From positions 124,001-188,000 of the forward strand of contig NZ_SRMF01000004.1 in the NCBI RefSeq assembly GCF_004768465.1: a DNA stretch of 64,000 bases, given 5' to 3'. A model generated the notes under the pieces. It had not been told where the DNA came from. It worked only from the letters and a program-made list of their open reading frames with translations, and made no database searches. Of this stretch, positions 22,483 to 30,849 are shown piece by piece (positions within the stretch are counted from its first letter, which is position 1; each line of letters begins with the position of its first letter). The stretch is from Natronospirillum operosum. GTDB lineage: Bacteria; Pseudomonadota; Gammaproteobacteria; Pseudomonadales; Natronospirillaceae. The translations under genes were made by a program, and so were the position numbers.

Positions 22483-23554
22483 GATTGTCAATCCTCGCTG
22501 ACAGAGACTGAAGGATCGAAATTCCTATGGCTTCAGCTAGCTTAACTGGGACCGCGTTGCCAATCCATCGACCAACTTCAACAAATGAATGCCGTTCACT
22601 TGCCGGAAGAAATTCATAATCGCCTGGAAAGGACTGCAAAATTGCAGCTTCCCTTAGGGAGATAGCGCGATCCTGCTCGGGATGCCCGAACCTCCCATTT
22701 CCATAGCCGTAGCATTGTGTGGTCATAGTGGGAGCAGGCTCTTCCCATGACATCCTTGCGTACACTCCTGAATATGTTTTCCCCGCAGGCCTGCGGTGGC
22801 AAGCAGCTCGTAAGTCTTCTGGCCAATCACGCCAAGTGCCCCCAGCGGTAGATGCCCTAATACGGCGCAAATTTATTTCTGAAAGGGAAGATGCTGCGTG
22901 AAGGGGGTCATCTGGGTCGGAGGCACCCGCATTGATGCACCGAAGGCCTGAAATAGCTTCGCGTACGGTTACAACGTTAGAATGCGTTGGAGCTAACGGA
23001 CAGACCTTTCCTGATTTTGAGGCAAGTACCACAAGGCGTCTGCGCCTCTGCGGAACGCCAAACTCCTCACACTTGGCTACTGTCCATTCGATCGTATATC
23101 CAGCTTCCCGGAGCGTTAGGCAAAACTTCTCGAACACGGTGCCATGCTTGTAGCGAAGGAGTGCAGGAACATTCTCCATCGTTAAGTAATCTGGTTGAAC
23201 TTCAACCGCTAGCTCGGCAAATTTATTCACCAAACCCCACTGTGGGTCCTCTGCGTAACGCTGCTTGTATGATGAGAAAGGCTGACAAGGTGCGCATCCA
23301 GCCAGTACTGATGGCAATCTCCCGCTAAAATGACTTCGTAGTTCGGAAGCAGTCAACTTCGCTACGTCACGAGCATAAAAACTCGCAGCGTTATTTGTTT
23401 CGAATGCGTACTTACAGCGTGCATCCACATCGTAACCAGCAAGAATTCTCAGGCCCGCTCGCTTTAAGCCATGGCTCAGCGCACCGACACCACAAAATAA
23501 GTCAACAACCTCCCCAACAGGCTGCTGACAATCAAGATTCTGTACTTCAACCAT
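22472..23554 (-). CDS. DNA (cytosine-5) methyltransferase, island module B
   Basis: 360 aa. m5C motifs: I VVDLFCGVGALSHG, IV GCAPCQPFSS (catalytic Cys), VI TMENVPALL, VIII GVPQRRRRLVVLAS, and X around GNAVPVKLAEAIG. It is only distantly similar to the methyltransferase at 16011-17195 (different spacing and recognition region), so the two modules probably mark different sites. It is first gene of a leftward operon with the MORC-like ATPase. Its composition is intermediate between the AT-rich module A and the GC-rich chromosome. Confidence 0.92.
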   Translation of the reverse strand: MVEVQNLDCQQPVGEVVDLFCGVGALSHGLKRAGLRILAGYDVDARCKYAFETNNAASFYARDVAKLTASELRSHFSGRLPSVLAGCAPCQPFSSYKQRYAEDPQWGLVNKFAELAVEVQPDYLTMENVPALLRYKHGTVFEKFCLTLREAGYTIEWTVAKCEEFGVPQRRRRLVVLASKSGKVCPLAPTHSNVVTVREAISGLRCINAGASDPDDPLHAASSLSEINLRRIRASTAGGTWRDWPEDLRAACHRRPAGKTYSGVYARMSWEEPAPTMTTQCYGYGNGRFGHPEQDRAISLREAAILQSFPGDYEFLPASERHSFVEVGRWIGNAVPVKLAEAIGISILQSLSARIDNHAR

Positions 23555-23581
23555 CTATGCACTCCAGTTTAGGCGTCGACG

Positions 23582-23611
23582 ATTATAGTTTTTCAGCGAT
23601 CGAAAGTGTAA
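23582..23611 (-). promoter_or_regulatory. Putative promoter of module B
   Basis: A perfect TATAAT on the minus strand (23587-23582) lies 27 bp before the methyltransferase start. A weak TTACAC (23611-23606) sits 18 bases further upstream. Only the -10 is convincing. Confidence 0.35.
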
Positions 23612-23666
23612 GAAAGCTTCCCTGACGCCTAAGCCCGCATACAGTGGATTGTGGTCTTCGTTCGCT

Positions 23667-23760
23667 AATCGGACACATTTCTGTTAAGCAGTAAGCTGGG
23701 CACACACTATCGGGCTTCGGTTGCCAATCAATGGGGTCACCCATTAGGAAGCCCGTGTCA
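23667..23760 (-). mobile_element. Second IS3-type transposon-end remnant
   Basis: Bases 23667-23690 repeat exactly the IS end at 19057-19080, in the same orientation. The adjoining reverse-strand codons read IGNRSPIVCAQLTA and then stop, parallel to the IGYRRTIEYEQAVA tail of the first fragment. Only the extreme end of this element remains; it marks the outer edge of module B. Confidence 0.65.
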
Positions 23761-23856
23761 ATGAGCCAAACAAACCCCGTCATGGTTTTTTCCATGATTA
23801 AAATTATCAGTTTTTTTTGGTCTCACACCCCAAGTTTTCTTAAATCAATGGGGTCA
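23726..23856. repeat. Short direct repeat AATCAATGGGGTCA, two copies
   Basis: The 14-bp word is at 23726-23739 and again at 23843-23856. Similar AATCAATGGGGTCAGA sequences are frequent as mobile-element-associated intergenic repeats in gammaproteobacteria. Their presence here fits a junk boundary of the island. Confidence 0.45.
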
Positions 23857-23866
23857 GAGTCATTGG

Positions 23867-23986
23867 TCACCCCACGCGCTGTCGCCGATTCAACTCTCTC
23901 AACCGTTTTACCACCCCGCCGTGAGACAGAATCTGGTAGTCGATGCATTCACGCGCGTGTTGTTCGGGGTTCTGATTGTCAGACAT
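23867..23986 (-). pseudogene. Possible HsdR N-terminal fragment
   Basis: A 39-codon frame starts MSDNQNPEQHARECIDYQIL, which resembles the extreme N-terminus of type I restriction R subunits (NPEQ.AR..ID). It then diverges into unrelated sequence and stops next to the AATCAATGGGGTCA repeat. If the match is right, a type I system once stood here and was deleted. The fragment is short, so this is tentative. Confidence 0.35.
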
Positions 23987-24178
23987 ACATTTACTATCCG
24001 GCGATGTCGGTATGCGGGGAGGTCTTGATGATTAACTTATGTTCCTTGGGGCGGTTCAATTGCCTGGTCTTTGTTGTTGGCGTTTCGGACACGCTTCCGC
24101 CCGGCCGGGTGAAGTGGCTTGCCAATCCCTGCGGCTGTGGTTGCGGTGCATCCCTTTGCTACAGGCCTAGCCTTAGGT
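23987..24178. other. Boundary segment with no convincing gene
   Basis: From the HsdR-like fragment to the serine hydrolase stop I see only a 50-codon basic frame on the minus strand (24037-24189, MAAKPKARPVAKGC...). It overlaps the end of the serine hydrolase gene, has no recognised homology and is probably chance. Otherwise nothing is seen. Confidence 0.5.
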
Positions 24179-25354
24179 TTAGCCGCCATGGCCTGATTTT
24201 GCAAGTGTTGCATTGAACACCTTGAGAATTCTGGGCACGACTTTGAACGGCACGGCCCCGGCGGTGACCTGGTTGACGGCGCCGGTGAGGTAAAGGTCCA
24301 GCTTCGGGGCGTGGAAGAGCCAGGTGCCGGTTGAGCCGGTGTGGCCTTCGACCCGTGGCATGGGCCGGAAGGGGGTGAACAGGCGGGGCAGTTGGAATCG
24401 CATGACGCCGAGGCCGTATTGGATGGGCCAGCCGGGTTGGCGCAGGGCGGCGCGGTCGCGCGGGAAGGAAAAGGTTCGGGCGTGGGCCTGCATCTGGTGC
24501 CAGGTGTCTGGGTTTTGAAACAGGCCGCCGTTCACCAGGCCTTTCAGAAACCGGGTGAGGTCGTCGCAGGTGGAATTCAGGTCGCCGATGTCGGCAAGAA
24601 AGTTGGGTAGCTGCACCACGTCTGCACCGGCGTAGAGTGCGGGGACCTGGGGCTCGGCTTCGCGGTTGTTGGGGCTGCTGGGATAGCGACCGGACAGCCA
24701 GGTGTTGTTGAGGCTCAGGGGGCGCAGGATCAGTTCATCCAACACCTGAAAGAAGGGGGCGCCTCGGCAGGTTTCGATGATGCCTATGAGCAGTTGATAG
24801 TTGGTATCGGAATACCGGATGCGGGCACGGGGGTCGCTCAGCGGTTGGGGTACAAAATGCGGTGTGAGTCGTTCGCGTACCCAATGGGTAGTCTCTGCCA
24901 GCGTCCAGGCTCGGTCGCCTTCTGCCAGCAGTGTTTCGACCAGGCTGCGCCGGTCGGGGCCCTGTTTCGGGTAGTCTTCAATGAAGTCGGGGAGCCCGGA
25001 GGCATGGCCCAGCAGGTGTTTGAGGGTGATCTGGTCTGTGTGGTCCTGTCCGTCGAGCACGTGAAGCCGGTGGGTGAGGGCGGTGTCGAGCCGGTCAACC
25101 AAGCGGTCCTGCAAGGCCAGTTCACCGTTCTCCACCAGCCGCAGCACGGTGGCGGCAATGAACAGTTTGGTAATGCTGGCGATGAACCAGGGTGTGGTCT
25201 CTGTCACCGGCGGGCCGCCCGGTGACATCACACCCCGGGCGCCGGCCCACTGGAATGACCCGTCGCCGGAGGTGACGGACATGACGGCGGAGTGAACATC
25301 CTTGCGTTCAATCAGTTCGTCGAGCAGAGCGTCCAGGCTCAGGGTCATTGTCAT
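24179..25354 (-). CDS. Serine hydrolase, class C beta-lactamase fold
   Basis: 391 aa. The S-x-x-K nucleophile motif is S60-I-T-K63, the second motif is YSDTNY (about 169), and the third-motif region is EGHTGSTGTWLF. No signal peptide is evident, so it is probably a cytosolic esterase or peptidase rather than a secreted beta-lactamase. It is last in a leftward run (ArsR, methyltransferase, DMT transporter, hydrolase), 8 bp after the transporter stop. An internally deleted relative exists at 36024-36236. Confidence 0.88.
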   Translation of the reverse strand: MTMTLSLDALLDELIERKDVHSAVMSVTSGDGSFQWAGARGVMSPGGPPVTETTPWFIASITKLFIAATVLRLVENGELALQDRLVDRLDTALTHRLHVLDGQDHTDQITLKHLLGHASGLPDFIEDYPKQGPDRRSLVETLLAEGDRAWTLAETTHWVRERLTPHFVPQPLSDPRARIRYSDTNYQLLIGIIETCRGAPFFQVLDELILRPLSLNNTWLSGRYPSSPNNREAEPQVPALYAGADVVQLPNFLADIGDLNSTCDDLTRFLKGLVNGGLFQNPDTWHQMQAHARTFSFPRDRAALRQPGWPIQYGLGVMRFQLPRLFTPFRPMPRVEGHTGSTGTWLFHAPKLDLYLTGAVNQVTAGAVPFKVVPRILKVFNATLAKSGHGG

Positions 25355-25362
25355 GTTCTCAT

Positions 25363-26229
25363 TTATTGGTGGTCCGGCACTTTCCTGCGCTCTCGCATCA
25401 GGTTGATCAGATTGCCGGCAAGAATCAATGCTGCGCCCAAAGCCAGGAAACCGTCCAGGTGCTCATCATAGAGTGCATAGCCCACCAGGGCGATCAGTGG
25501 CAGGCGTAGAAAATCCATTGGCACCACCAGGGTTGCATCGGCTAGTGACAGAGCTCGCACCATGCAATAGTGGGCGGTAAGCCCGGTGATGCCCACGCCG
25601 ACCACCCACGGCCAATGGGCAGCCGTGAGAGGCACCCAGTCAAAGGCTGCTGGCACAAACCCGAGCGGTAGCTGAATCAGCATCATGAAAAACAGGATGC
25701 ACAGGGTGCTGTCACTGCCGGAAAGCTTCTTGGTGAGCGTGTGAGACAGCCCATAAGCCACGGCACCTCCCAGTATGGCCAATGCGGCGGGATGAACGAC
25801 GTCCAATCCCGGTCGCAGGATCACCAGCACACCGACAATCCCAAACAGAATGGCCAGAACTCTTGCCCTGGTGATGCGCTCGGAAAGCAGGATCGTGGCA
25901 AATATCGCGGTCCAGATGGGCACGGTGAACTCGATGGCGAACACAGCCGCCAGGGGAATAAACGCAATCGCATAGAACCACCCGAACTGACCGCAAAAGT
26001 GCGCCAGGTTCCGAATCAGATGAAGCTTGATGTTCTGCAGCGACAACTGCTGCCAACCCACCCGGCTCAGAATGGCGGAGACAAGCAGCAGGCCGATCAG
26101 GCTGCGGACGGCCAGAATCTGAAAGGTGCCGAGATCAGCCGAAAGCTCACGCGCGGCAATTGCCATGGCCGCGAAAGAGACCAGGGTGCCGCCCATCCAG
26201 GCGGTGGCTTTGAGAGCAGGGGAATGCAT
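25363..26229 (-). CDS. DMT-superfamily (EamA) inner-membrane transporter
   Basis: 288 aa from the ATG at 26229. I chose this over an in-frame start 99 bp further upstream, which would lie inside the methyltransferase gene. About ten hydrophobic helices form two EamA repeats (for example SLIGLLLVSAILSR, and VEFT-like FAIEFTVPIWTAIFATILLSE). The family exports small metabolites; the substrate is unknown. The gene starts 4 bp after the methyltransferase stop. Confidence 0.87.
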   Translation of the reverse strand: MHSPALKATAWMGGTLVSFAAMAIAARELSADLGTFQILAVRSLIGLLLVSAILSRVGWQQLSLQNIKLHLIRNLAHFCGQFGWFYAIAFIPLAAVFAIEFTVPIWTAIFATILLSERITRARVLAILFGIVGVLVILRPGLDVVHPAALAILGGAVAYGLSHTLTKKLSGSDSTLCILFFMMLIQLPLGFVPAAFDWVPLTAAHWPWVVGVGITGLTAHYCMVRALSLADATLVVPMDFLRLPLIALVGYALYDEHLDGFLALGAALILAGNLINLMRERRKVPDHQ

Positions 26230-26233
26230 GCGT

Positions 26234-26860
26234 TTACTTGACCTCAGCCTGAATAGAAGTGGCAACAATGTCGAAACGGTGCCAATGCTTGGGCCCCTGC
26301 ATGCTGCTACCGTCCTCATCCACTTCATGCAGGTAGTGAATGTTCAGGTCTGTCAGCAGCTCTGCCACTTCCTCGGCGGTGTGGAAGGTCAGGTTGGGGT
26401 TGGCGGACCAGCCATCCCGGTCACCGAACAGATGGCCCACAAACACACCGCCAGGCCCGAGTGCGGAGAGAATCAGTCTCCAGAGCTCAGGGAAGCTCCG
26501 TGGGTGACAGAAGGGCAGGCTCAGCCCGGCGTGAATGAGCATTGATTCAGGCAGGGTGTCGAGCGCTTCAAATGAGCTGACTTTGGTTTCCAGGCGCGCG
26601 GTGCTGTCCGCAGGCTGAAGATTTCGAACCCGCTCTATGGCCCCGGGTTCCTGGTCTACCGCGAACACGTCCCATCCGGCCTCAAGCAGGAAGCGGGTTT
26701 CCGAACCACTGCCACAGCCGAGGTCAACGGCCTGTCGCGGCTGCGGCTGTGCCGGCAAATGCGTCATGGCACGCTTGAGCAGTGGCGAGACCGGACGCCT
26801 TTCATGATGCCGGTAGTATTCGGCCCAGCGCTTGCTGCGCATGGTGGTCTCATCAGGCAT
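26234..26860 (-). CDS. Class I SAM-dependent methyltransferase (TehB-like)
   Basis: 208 aa. Motif I is AVDLGCGSGSETRFLL, followed by the acidic loop FAVDQEPGA and the post-I motif around MLIHAGLSLPFC. It is a small Rossmann-fold methyltransferase of the tellurite-resistance/thiopurine type. The substrate cannot be read from sequence. It is in the leftward operon between the ArsR regulator and the DMT transporter, suggesting modification plus export of a small toxic compound. Confidence 0.85.
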   Translation of the reverse strand: MPDETTMRSKRWAEYYRHHERRPVSPLLKRAMTHLPAQPQPRQAVDLGCGSGSETRFLLEAGWDVFAVDQEPGAIERVRNLQPADSTARLETKVSSFEALDTLPESMLIHAGLSLPFCHPRSFPELWRLILSALGPGGVFVGHLFGDRDGWSANPNLTFHTAEEVAELLTDLNIHYLHEVDEDGSSMQGPKHWHRFDIVATSIQAEVK

Positions 26861-26892
26861 GGTGTTGCTCTCCTTGTTGCGATGCGGGGCGG

Positions 26893-27585
26893 CTACTCAG
26901 TACACCGCAGGCGCATCAACCCGCGCAAGGACGCCTCGCCCTGAGCCGAAAACTCTATGGCCCGGGAGTCCTCCACCCGCCGCGCCCAGCCGAGTTCAAG
27001 TATGCGTGACAGCAGTGCAGCGCCCAGCGCACCTGCCAGATGATCCTTGCGTTCGCTCCAGTCAAGGCAGGCTCTGCAGAATGAGCGTCTTGACTGCGCG
27101 ACCTCATCGGCATCAATACCGAGTTGCCGGAACCACTCCCGCCCCTGGTCCGTGATCGACAATGCGCCGTCTTTCTGCAGCAGCAGGCCGTACTCCAGCA
27201 TCTGCTGGTACACATAAACGCCCATTTCACCGGCCAGGTGGTCATAACAGATACGGGCCTTGCGCAGCGCCGGGTCCCGCGGGCCGGTACGAGGGTGCTG
27301 AGTCGTTGTGTGAAAGGCGACGCCCATCATCGACTCTATCAGGTACGCAACATCAGCGCCCGCCAGGCGAAAATATCGATGGCGCCCCTGCTGGCTGACC
27401 TTGAGCAACCCTGCCTCCAGCAGCTTTTGCAGGTGAGAGCTCATGGTCTGCCTTGTTACGCTGGCTGCGTCTGCCAGCTCGGTCGCGGTCAGGGCACGGC
27501 CAGACATCAGCGCAGAAAGCGCCTCGGCCCGGGCGTTGTCTCCAATAAGCGCAGCAATGCGCACAATGTTCGGCCCTTCACTCAT
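26893..27585 (-). CDS. ArsR-family winged-helix regulator with extended C-terminus
   Basis: 230 aa. The N-terminal ArsR wHTH has TATELADAASVTRQTMSSHLQKL followed by a beta wing GRHRYFRLAG. A longer C-terminal region (about 100-230) contains several Cys (including ICYDH and SFCRACLDW) that might bind metal or thiol ligands. It is the first gene of the leftward methyltransferase/DMT/hydrolase run and probably regulates it and the divergent monooxygenase-like gene. Confidence 0.85.
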   Translation of the reverse strand: MSEGPNIVRIAALIGDNARAEALSALMSGRALTATELADAASVTRQTMSSHLQKLLEAGLLKVSQQGRHRYFRLAGADVAYLIESMMGVAFHTTTQHPRTGPRDPALRKARICYDHLAGEMGVYVYQQMLEYGLLLQKDGALSITDQGREWFRQLGIDADEVAQSRRSFCRACLDWSERKDHLAGALGAALLSRILELGWARRVEDSRAIEFSAQGEASLRGLMRLRCTE

Positions 27586-27658
27586 GGTTCGGTCCTGATC
27601 GAATCAATCGGGTGTGGCGAAGTGTAGGGTCAACACCTCAGCCAACAGGAGTTTTCCC

Positions 27659-28009
27659 ATGATAGCAGTAATCTTTGAAGCCATACCGCACCCGGAGCAC
27701 AGCAAGGACTACTTCGACATTGCTGCTGCCTTGAAGGATCACCTGGAAGAGGTCGACGGGTTCCTGTCGGTCGAGCGCTTCGAGAGCCTGACCCACCCCG
27801 GCAAGTTCCTGTCATTGTCATTCTGGCGGGATGAAGAGGCCGTGCAACAGTGGCGCAACCTCCAGGTTCATCGGTCTGCACAGCGAACAGGCCGCAACCG
27901 AGTCTTCGCTGATTATCGCCTGCGCGTCGCAGCGGTGGTGCGGGACTATGGCCTGGAGGATCGGAAAGAGGCGCCTGATGACTCACTGTCGGCACACCGG
28001 CCCGAGTAG
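27659..28009 (+). CDS. Antibiotic biosynthesis monooxygenase (ABM)-domain protein
   Basis: 116 aa from the ATG at 27659, which has AGGAG 7 bp upstream; longer in-frame starts lack a ribosome site. It is a ferredoxin-like ABM fold: IFEAIPHPEHSKDYFD, VDGFLSVERFES, FLSLSFWRDEEAVQQWRN. Such proteins are small heme-degrading or quinone-forming monooxygenases or stress proteins. It is divergent from the ArsR gene, which may control it. Confidence 0.85.
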   Translation: MIAVIFEAIPHPEHSKDYFDIAAALKDHLEEVDGFLSVERFESLTHPGKFLSLSFWRDEEAVQQWRNLQVHRSAQRTGRNRVFADYRLRVAAVVRDYGLEDRKEAPDDSLSAHRPE

Positions 28010-28196
28010 TTGCAGGCCGCTGGCATGATGGCGAAGTGATTCTCCGGTTGCGATCCGGCTAAGCGGTACACCGCACCAACAGGCACTTTATAGTTTGCTA
28101 CCGTCTGTTTGCATCCCGTTGATGGTTTGAGTGATTCCCTGCCATCACGGACTTTGGGGTTTGCTTTCAGGCTGCAGAGCAGCCAGGAGAAATACC

Positions 28197-28568
28197 ATGA
28201 TGAAGAAAGAACAGACTTCGGCCAATGGCTCTCGTCCCACGCCCACGGGTAGTCAGGAGAGCGATGGAACCAAAGATCGCATTGCCAGAAGTGCTCATGC
28301 AGGCATTGATGCGGCCTCCGAAGCTGCTCACCCAACGATTGACAGTGCGGCTGAAGGTGCTCATAGGGCCGTGAAGAACGCAGACGAAATGGCCGATCAT
28401 GCCGTCGAAGCCATGGAGCGGGCAGGCGTCAAGCGTGACGAAATGATCACTGCGAGTAGCAGCTATATGCGCGACCACCCTCTGATTACGTTGGGCCTTG
28501 CGGTCACAACAGGCTATGTACTGAGTCGCTTGCTGTCCTCGCGCCAGGATAAACAACCGAATTCATGA
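28197..28568 (+). CDS. ElaB/YqjD-like DUF883 membrane-anchored protein
   Basis: 123 aa from the ATG at 28197 (AGGAGA upstream). A long amphipathic, Ala-rich helix (AHAGIDAASEAAHPTIDSAA) is followed by a single C-terminal membrane segment (PLITLGLAVTTGYVLSRLL). E. coli YqjD/ElaB are stationary-phase inner-membrane proteins that bind ribosomes. It heads a three-gene operon with overlapping genes like yqjD-yqjE-yqjK. Confidence 0.8.
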   Translation: MMKKEQTSANGSRPTPTGSQESDGTKDRIARSAHAGIDAASEAAHPTIDSAAEGAHRAVKNADEMADHAVEAMERAGVKRDEMITASSSYMRDHPLITLGLAVTTGYVLSRLLSSRQDKQPNS

Positions 28569-28996
28569 ATACCTCAGACGAGGCGTCTGGTGCGGCGGGG
28601 ACCCAGTCCTCGCCGTCATCCAGACCACTGGAGGCAAGCATGAATCGGCTGGTCCACGAGTTTCGCGAACTGGCGCAGGACCACCTGCAGTTGGCCACGC
28701 TGGAAGCGCGTCTTTCGGTGATCACATTGCTCAGGATGGCGGTGGTGTCCATGGCAACGGCGCTTGTGCTTGCCAGCGCCTGGGGGGCGCTGGTTGGTGC
28801 GGCAGCGCTGTGGCTTATCGGCATGGGTCTGGCGCCGGTATGGGCCATGCTGTTGCTGGCCGGAGCCAACCTGTTGCTGGCTGTTCTGGGTTGGCTGTGG
28901 ATCAGGCGCATGAGTCGTTGGCTTGGCTGGCCCGCCACCCAGCGGGCGCTCAAGACATCTGACAGCCCTGACAAAGGCAAGCGAGGTGCAGAGTGA
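28565..28996 (+). CDS. YqjE-like (phage holin superfamily) inner-membrane protein
   Basis: 143 aa, overlapping the DUF883 gene stop by 4 bp. Two hydrophobic helices (VSMATALVLASAWGALVGAAAL region and WAMLLLAGANLLLAVLGWLW) follow a helical N-terminus HEFRELAQDHLQLATLEAR. This is the arrangement of YqjE/DUF1469 proteins. The function is unknown but linked to envelope stress in relatives. Confidence 0.78.
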   Translation: MNTSDEASGAAGTQSSPSSRPLEASMNRLVHEFRELAQDHLQLATLEARLSVITLLRMAVVSMATALVLASAWGALVGAAALWLIGMGLAPVWAMLLLAGANLLLAVLGWLWIRRMSRWLGWPATQRALKTSDSPDKGKRGAE

Positions 28997-29289
28997 TTTT
29001 TCTCCGCAGTTTTGATGGTCGGGCCGCGTCCCTGCGGGCACAGATCCTTGTCGTGGAGCACAGAATCAGGCGTCGTCGCGGTCATATTGATGGCGCCGTT
29101 GGTGGTATTACTGACAACCTCAGAAGGCAGATTATTTCACCGGCTGCCGTTATCACGGCAGGCGTGCTTGGTGTGGCCCTTCACCGCAGAGAATGGCTAA
29201 GCGGCAGTCGCGTGCTGGCTATCTCCCAGGCAGTAAATGCCGGCTTGAAGCTCCTGATGACAACTACCACCAAGCAGGAAAAATCTTGA
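28993..29289 (+). CDS. YqjK-like small protein
   Basis: 98 aa, GTG start overlapping the YqjE-like stop by 4 bp. The N-terminus is basic (LRAQILVVEHRIRRRRGHID), with one weak hydrophobic stretch (SPAAVITAGVLGVAL). The length, position and character match YqjK at the end of yqjD-E-K operons. Function is unknown. Confidence 0.65.
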   Translation: MIFLRSFDGRAASLRAQILVVEHRIRRRRGHIDGAVGGITDNLRRQIISPAAVITAGVLGVALHRREWLSGSRVLAISQAVNAGLKLLMTTTTKQEKS

Positions 29290-29293
29290 TCAT

Positions 29294-29704
29294 TCACAAT
29301 GCGGCCGCCGATACCCGTGCTATGGCTTCGATCTCGATCAGCAGATCCGGAGAGGCCAGGGACGCAACGCCAACACCGGTCAGTGCTGGGCGCGCCCGGC
29401 CCAGATACTTCACCAGAATTGGCACCACAGCCTCCATGTGGTCACTCAGCTCGCCTCTGACATAAACACGCAGTTGCAGCAGGTCATCGACGGACGAGCT
29501 CGCCTCTCCCAGTACCGTCAGCAGGTTTTTCGATGCCGCTTCGGTCTGTTCTTCGATGCTTTCATGCACCACTCCGAAGTCGGTGTTCCAGTCCACCTGG
29601 CCCGAGACAAAAACGAGTCCGTTGAGCGTGTCGACCCGGGCGTGGGACAGGCCGGAAGCTGCGCCGTCATACAAGGCAGCAGGATTGATGTTGCGGATAC
29701 TCAT
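29294..29704 (-). CDS. RidA-family (YjgF/UK114) protein
   Basis: 136 aa from the ATG at 29704; an in-frame TTG 18 bp upstream is less likely. RidA features: GLVFVSGQVDWNTDFGV, the conserved Arg in LLQLRVYVRG, and a C-terminal LIEIEAIARV. RidA deaminates reactive enamine/imine intermediates from PLP enzymes. It lies between convergent and codirectional genes with no pathway context. Confidence 0.88.
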   Translation of the reverse strand: MSIRNINPAALYDGAASGLSHARVDTLNGLVFVSGQVDWNTDFGVVHESIEEQTEAASKNLLTVLGEASSSVDDLLQLRVYVRGELSDHMEAVVPILVKYLGRARPALTGVGVASLASPDLLIEIEAIARVSAAAL

Positions 29705-29799
29705 GGTAATAACTCTATTCAATGCAAGACCGGCGCAATACTAGACTGCTGGGTGCACATCCCGCTATGGAACCTGGCTTGTGCTCAATACAAGCCTGG

Positions 29800-30711
29800 C
29801 TAGGGTTGGTCAATGAAGCGGTCTTTTACCTGATCAAGCAACCATGCCATGAACGAGTCGCTGGCGGTGCTGGGATGATAGGCCACCACCACCTCGTAGC
29901 CGGGTGGATGCTTCTCCAGCGGGATCTCGTGCAGGCCGTCGCACGGCAGCAGGCGAGAGGGCATGAACGCCACCATACGCGAGTGCTTCAGACAGACTTG
30001 CGTCATGAAGAACGATGGCGCCGAGACCGCCACCCGCCGTTTCAGCCCCTGGCGCTCGAACCAGGCATCCGCCGATCCCTGGAAACTGCCTGTCCCGGGC
30101 GACGTGATGACAAAGTCCTGTTCAGCCAGCTGTGCTGTCGACAGCGGTTCGTCCCGAGCCAATGTCTGGTCCGCAGAAACGCAGCTATAGCGTTCGGTGA
30201 AGAGCGGGTCGGACACCAGCCCTTCCGGTACATAGCCAGTGGAGGTGAAGGCCAGGTCGATTTCGCCCCGGCTCATGCGCGTGAGCAATTCGGCGCTTTC
30301 GATATGGGTGATAATGATCCTGACGCCGGGTGCAGCCTCTTTCAGTACCTCCAGCAGGGGCGCCACGATGACCTCCTGAGCATAGTCCGTAGCGGATATC
30401 ACCAGCGTTCTATCCAGTTGGCCCAGGTCGAGGGATGCCGGCCGCGGGATGGCGTTCAAGTGCTCCAGCACCTGGTGGACGTGCGGTTGGATGGAGCGGG
30501 CATAGGGCGTGGGGACCATCCCGTGCCCAGAGCGGACGAACAATGGGTCGCCGAGAATCTCCCGCAGTCGTTTCAACTGGAGACTGGTGGCCTGCTGGGA
30601 GACGCAGAGATGTTCGGCTGCCACTGAAAGGTTGCCGAACTGATACAGGGCAGACAGCGTTCTGAGGTGGTGTATTTCCAGCTTGTCTATCAAAAAGCGT
30701 TCCCCTGCCAA
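29800..30711 (-). CDS. LysR-family transcriptional regulator
   Basis: 303 aa. The helix-turn-helix is HHLRTLSALYQFGNLSVAAE followed by VSQQATSLQLKRLREILGDPLFVR, and the rest is a NodD/substrate-binding fold. The target is unclear: the gene is divergent from a lipoprotein gene at 30850 and precedes RidA on the same strand. Confidence 0.88.
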   Translation of the reverse strand: MAGERFLIDKLEIHHLRTLSALYQFGNLSVAAEHLCVSQQATSLQLKRLREILGDPLFVRSGHGMVPTPYARSIQPHVHQVLEHLNAIPRPASLDLGQLDRTLVISATDYAQEVIVAPLLEVLKEAAPGVRIIITHIESAELLTRMSRGEIDLAFTSTGYVPEGLVSDPLFTERYSCVSADQTLARDEPLSTAQLAEQDFVITSPGTGSFQGSADAWFERQGLKRRVAVSAPSFFMTQVCLKHSRMVAFMPSRLLPCDGLHEIPLEKHPPGYEVVVAYHPSTASDSFMAWLLDQVKDRFIDQP

Positions 30712-30849
30712 CTGCCTGCTTCGATTATCAGAAATATATCAGATCCCGTCCGTAATCTGGCTCTGAACGCAGGGTGGTGTCCCGTAAAGGGGTGAACAAA
30801 CTCTGTGTGAGTGCTGCCTGGCAGCAGAATCAGCAGAAGGAGCAGGGAA

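Noticed and set aside
24037-24189. 50-codon basic frame on the minus strand overlapping the hydrolase stop
   Set aside because: No family and an unusual Lys/Pro/Ala start; likely chance, so only mentioned in the boundary segment.
23731-24216. 161-codon plus-strand frame at the island boundary
   Set aside because: It runs through IS and repeat remnants, has erratic composition and no homology signal, and ends inside the serine hydrolase gene.
29722-30627. 301-codon plus-strand frame opposite the LysR gene at 29800-30711
   Set aside because: Antisense to a clear LysR protein; no motif.
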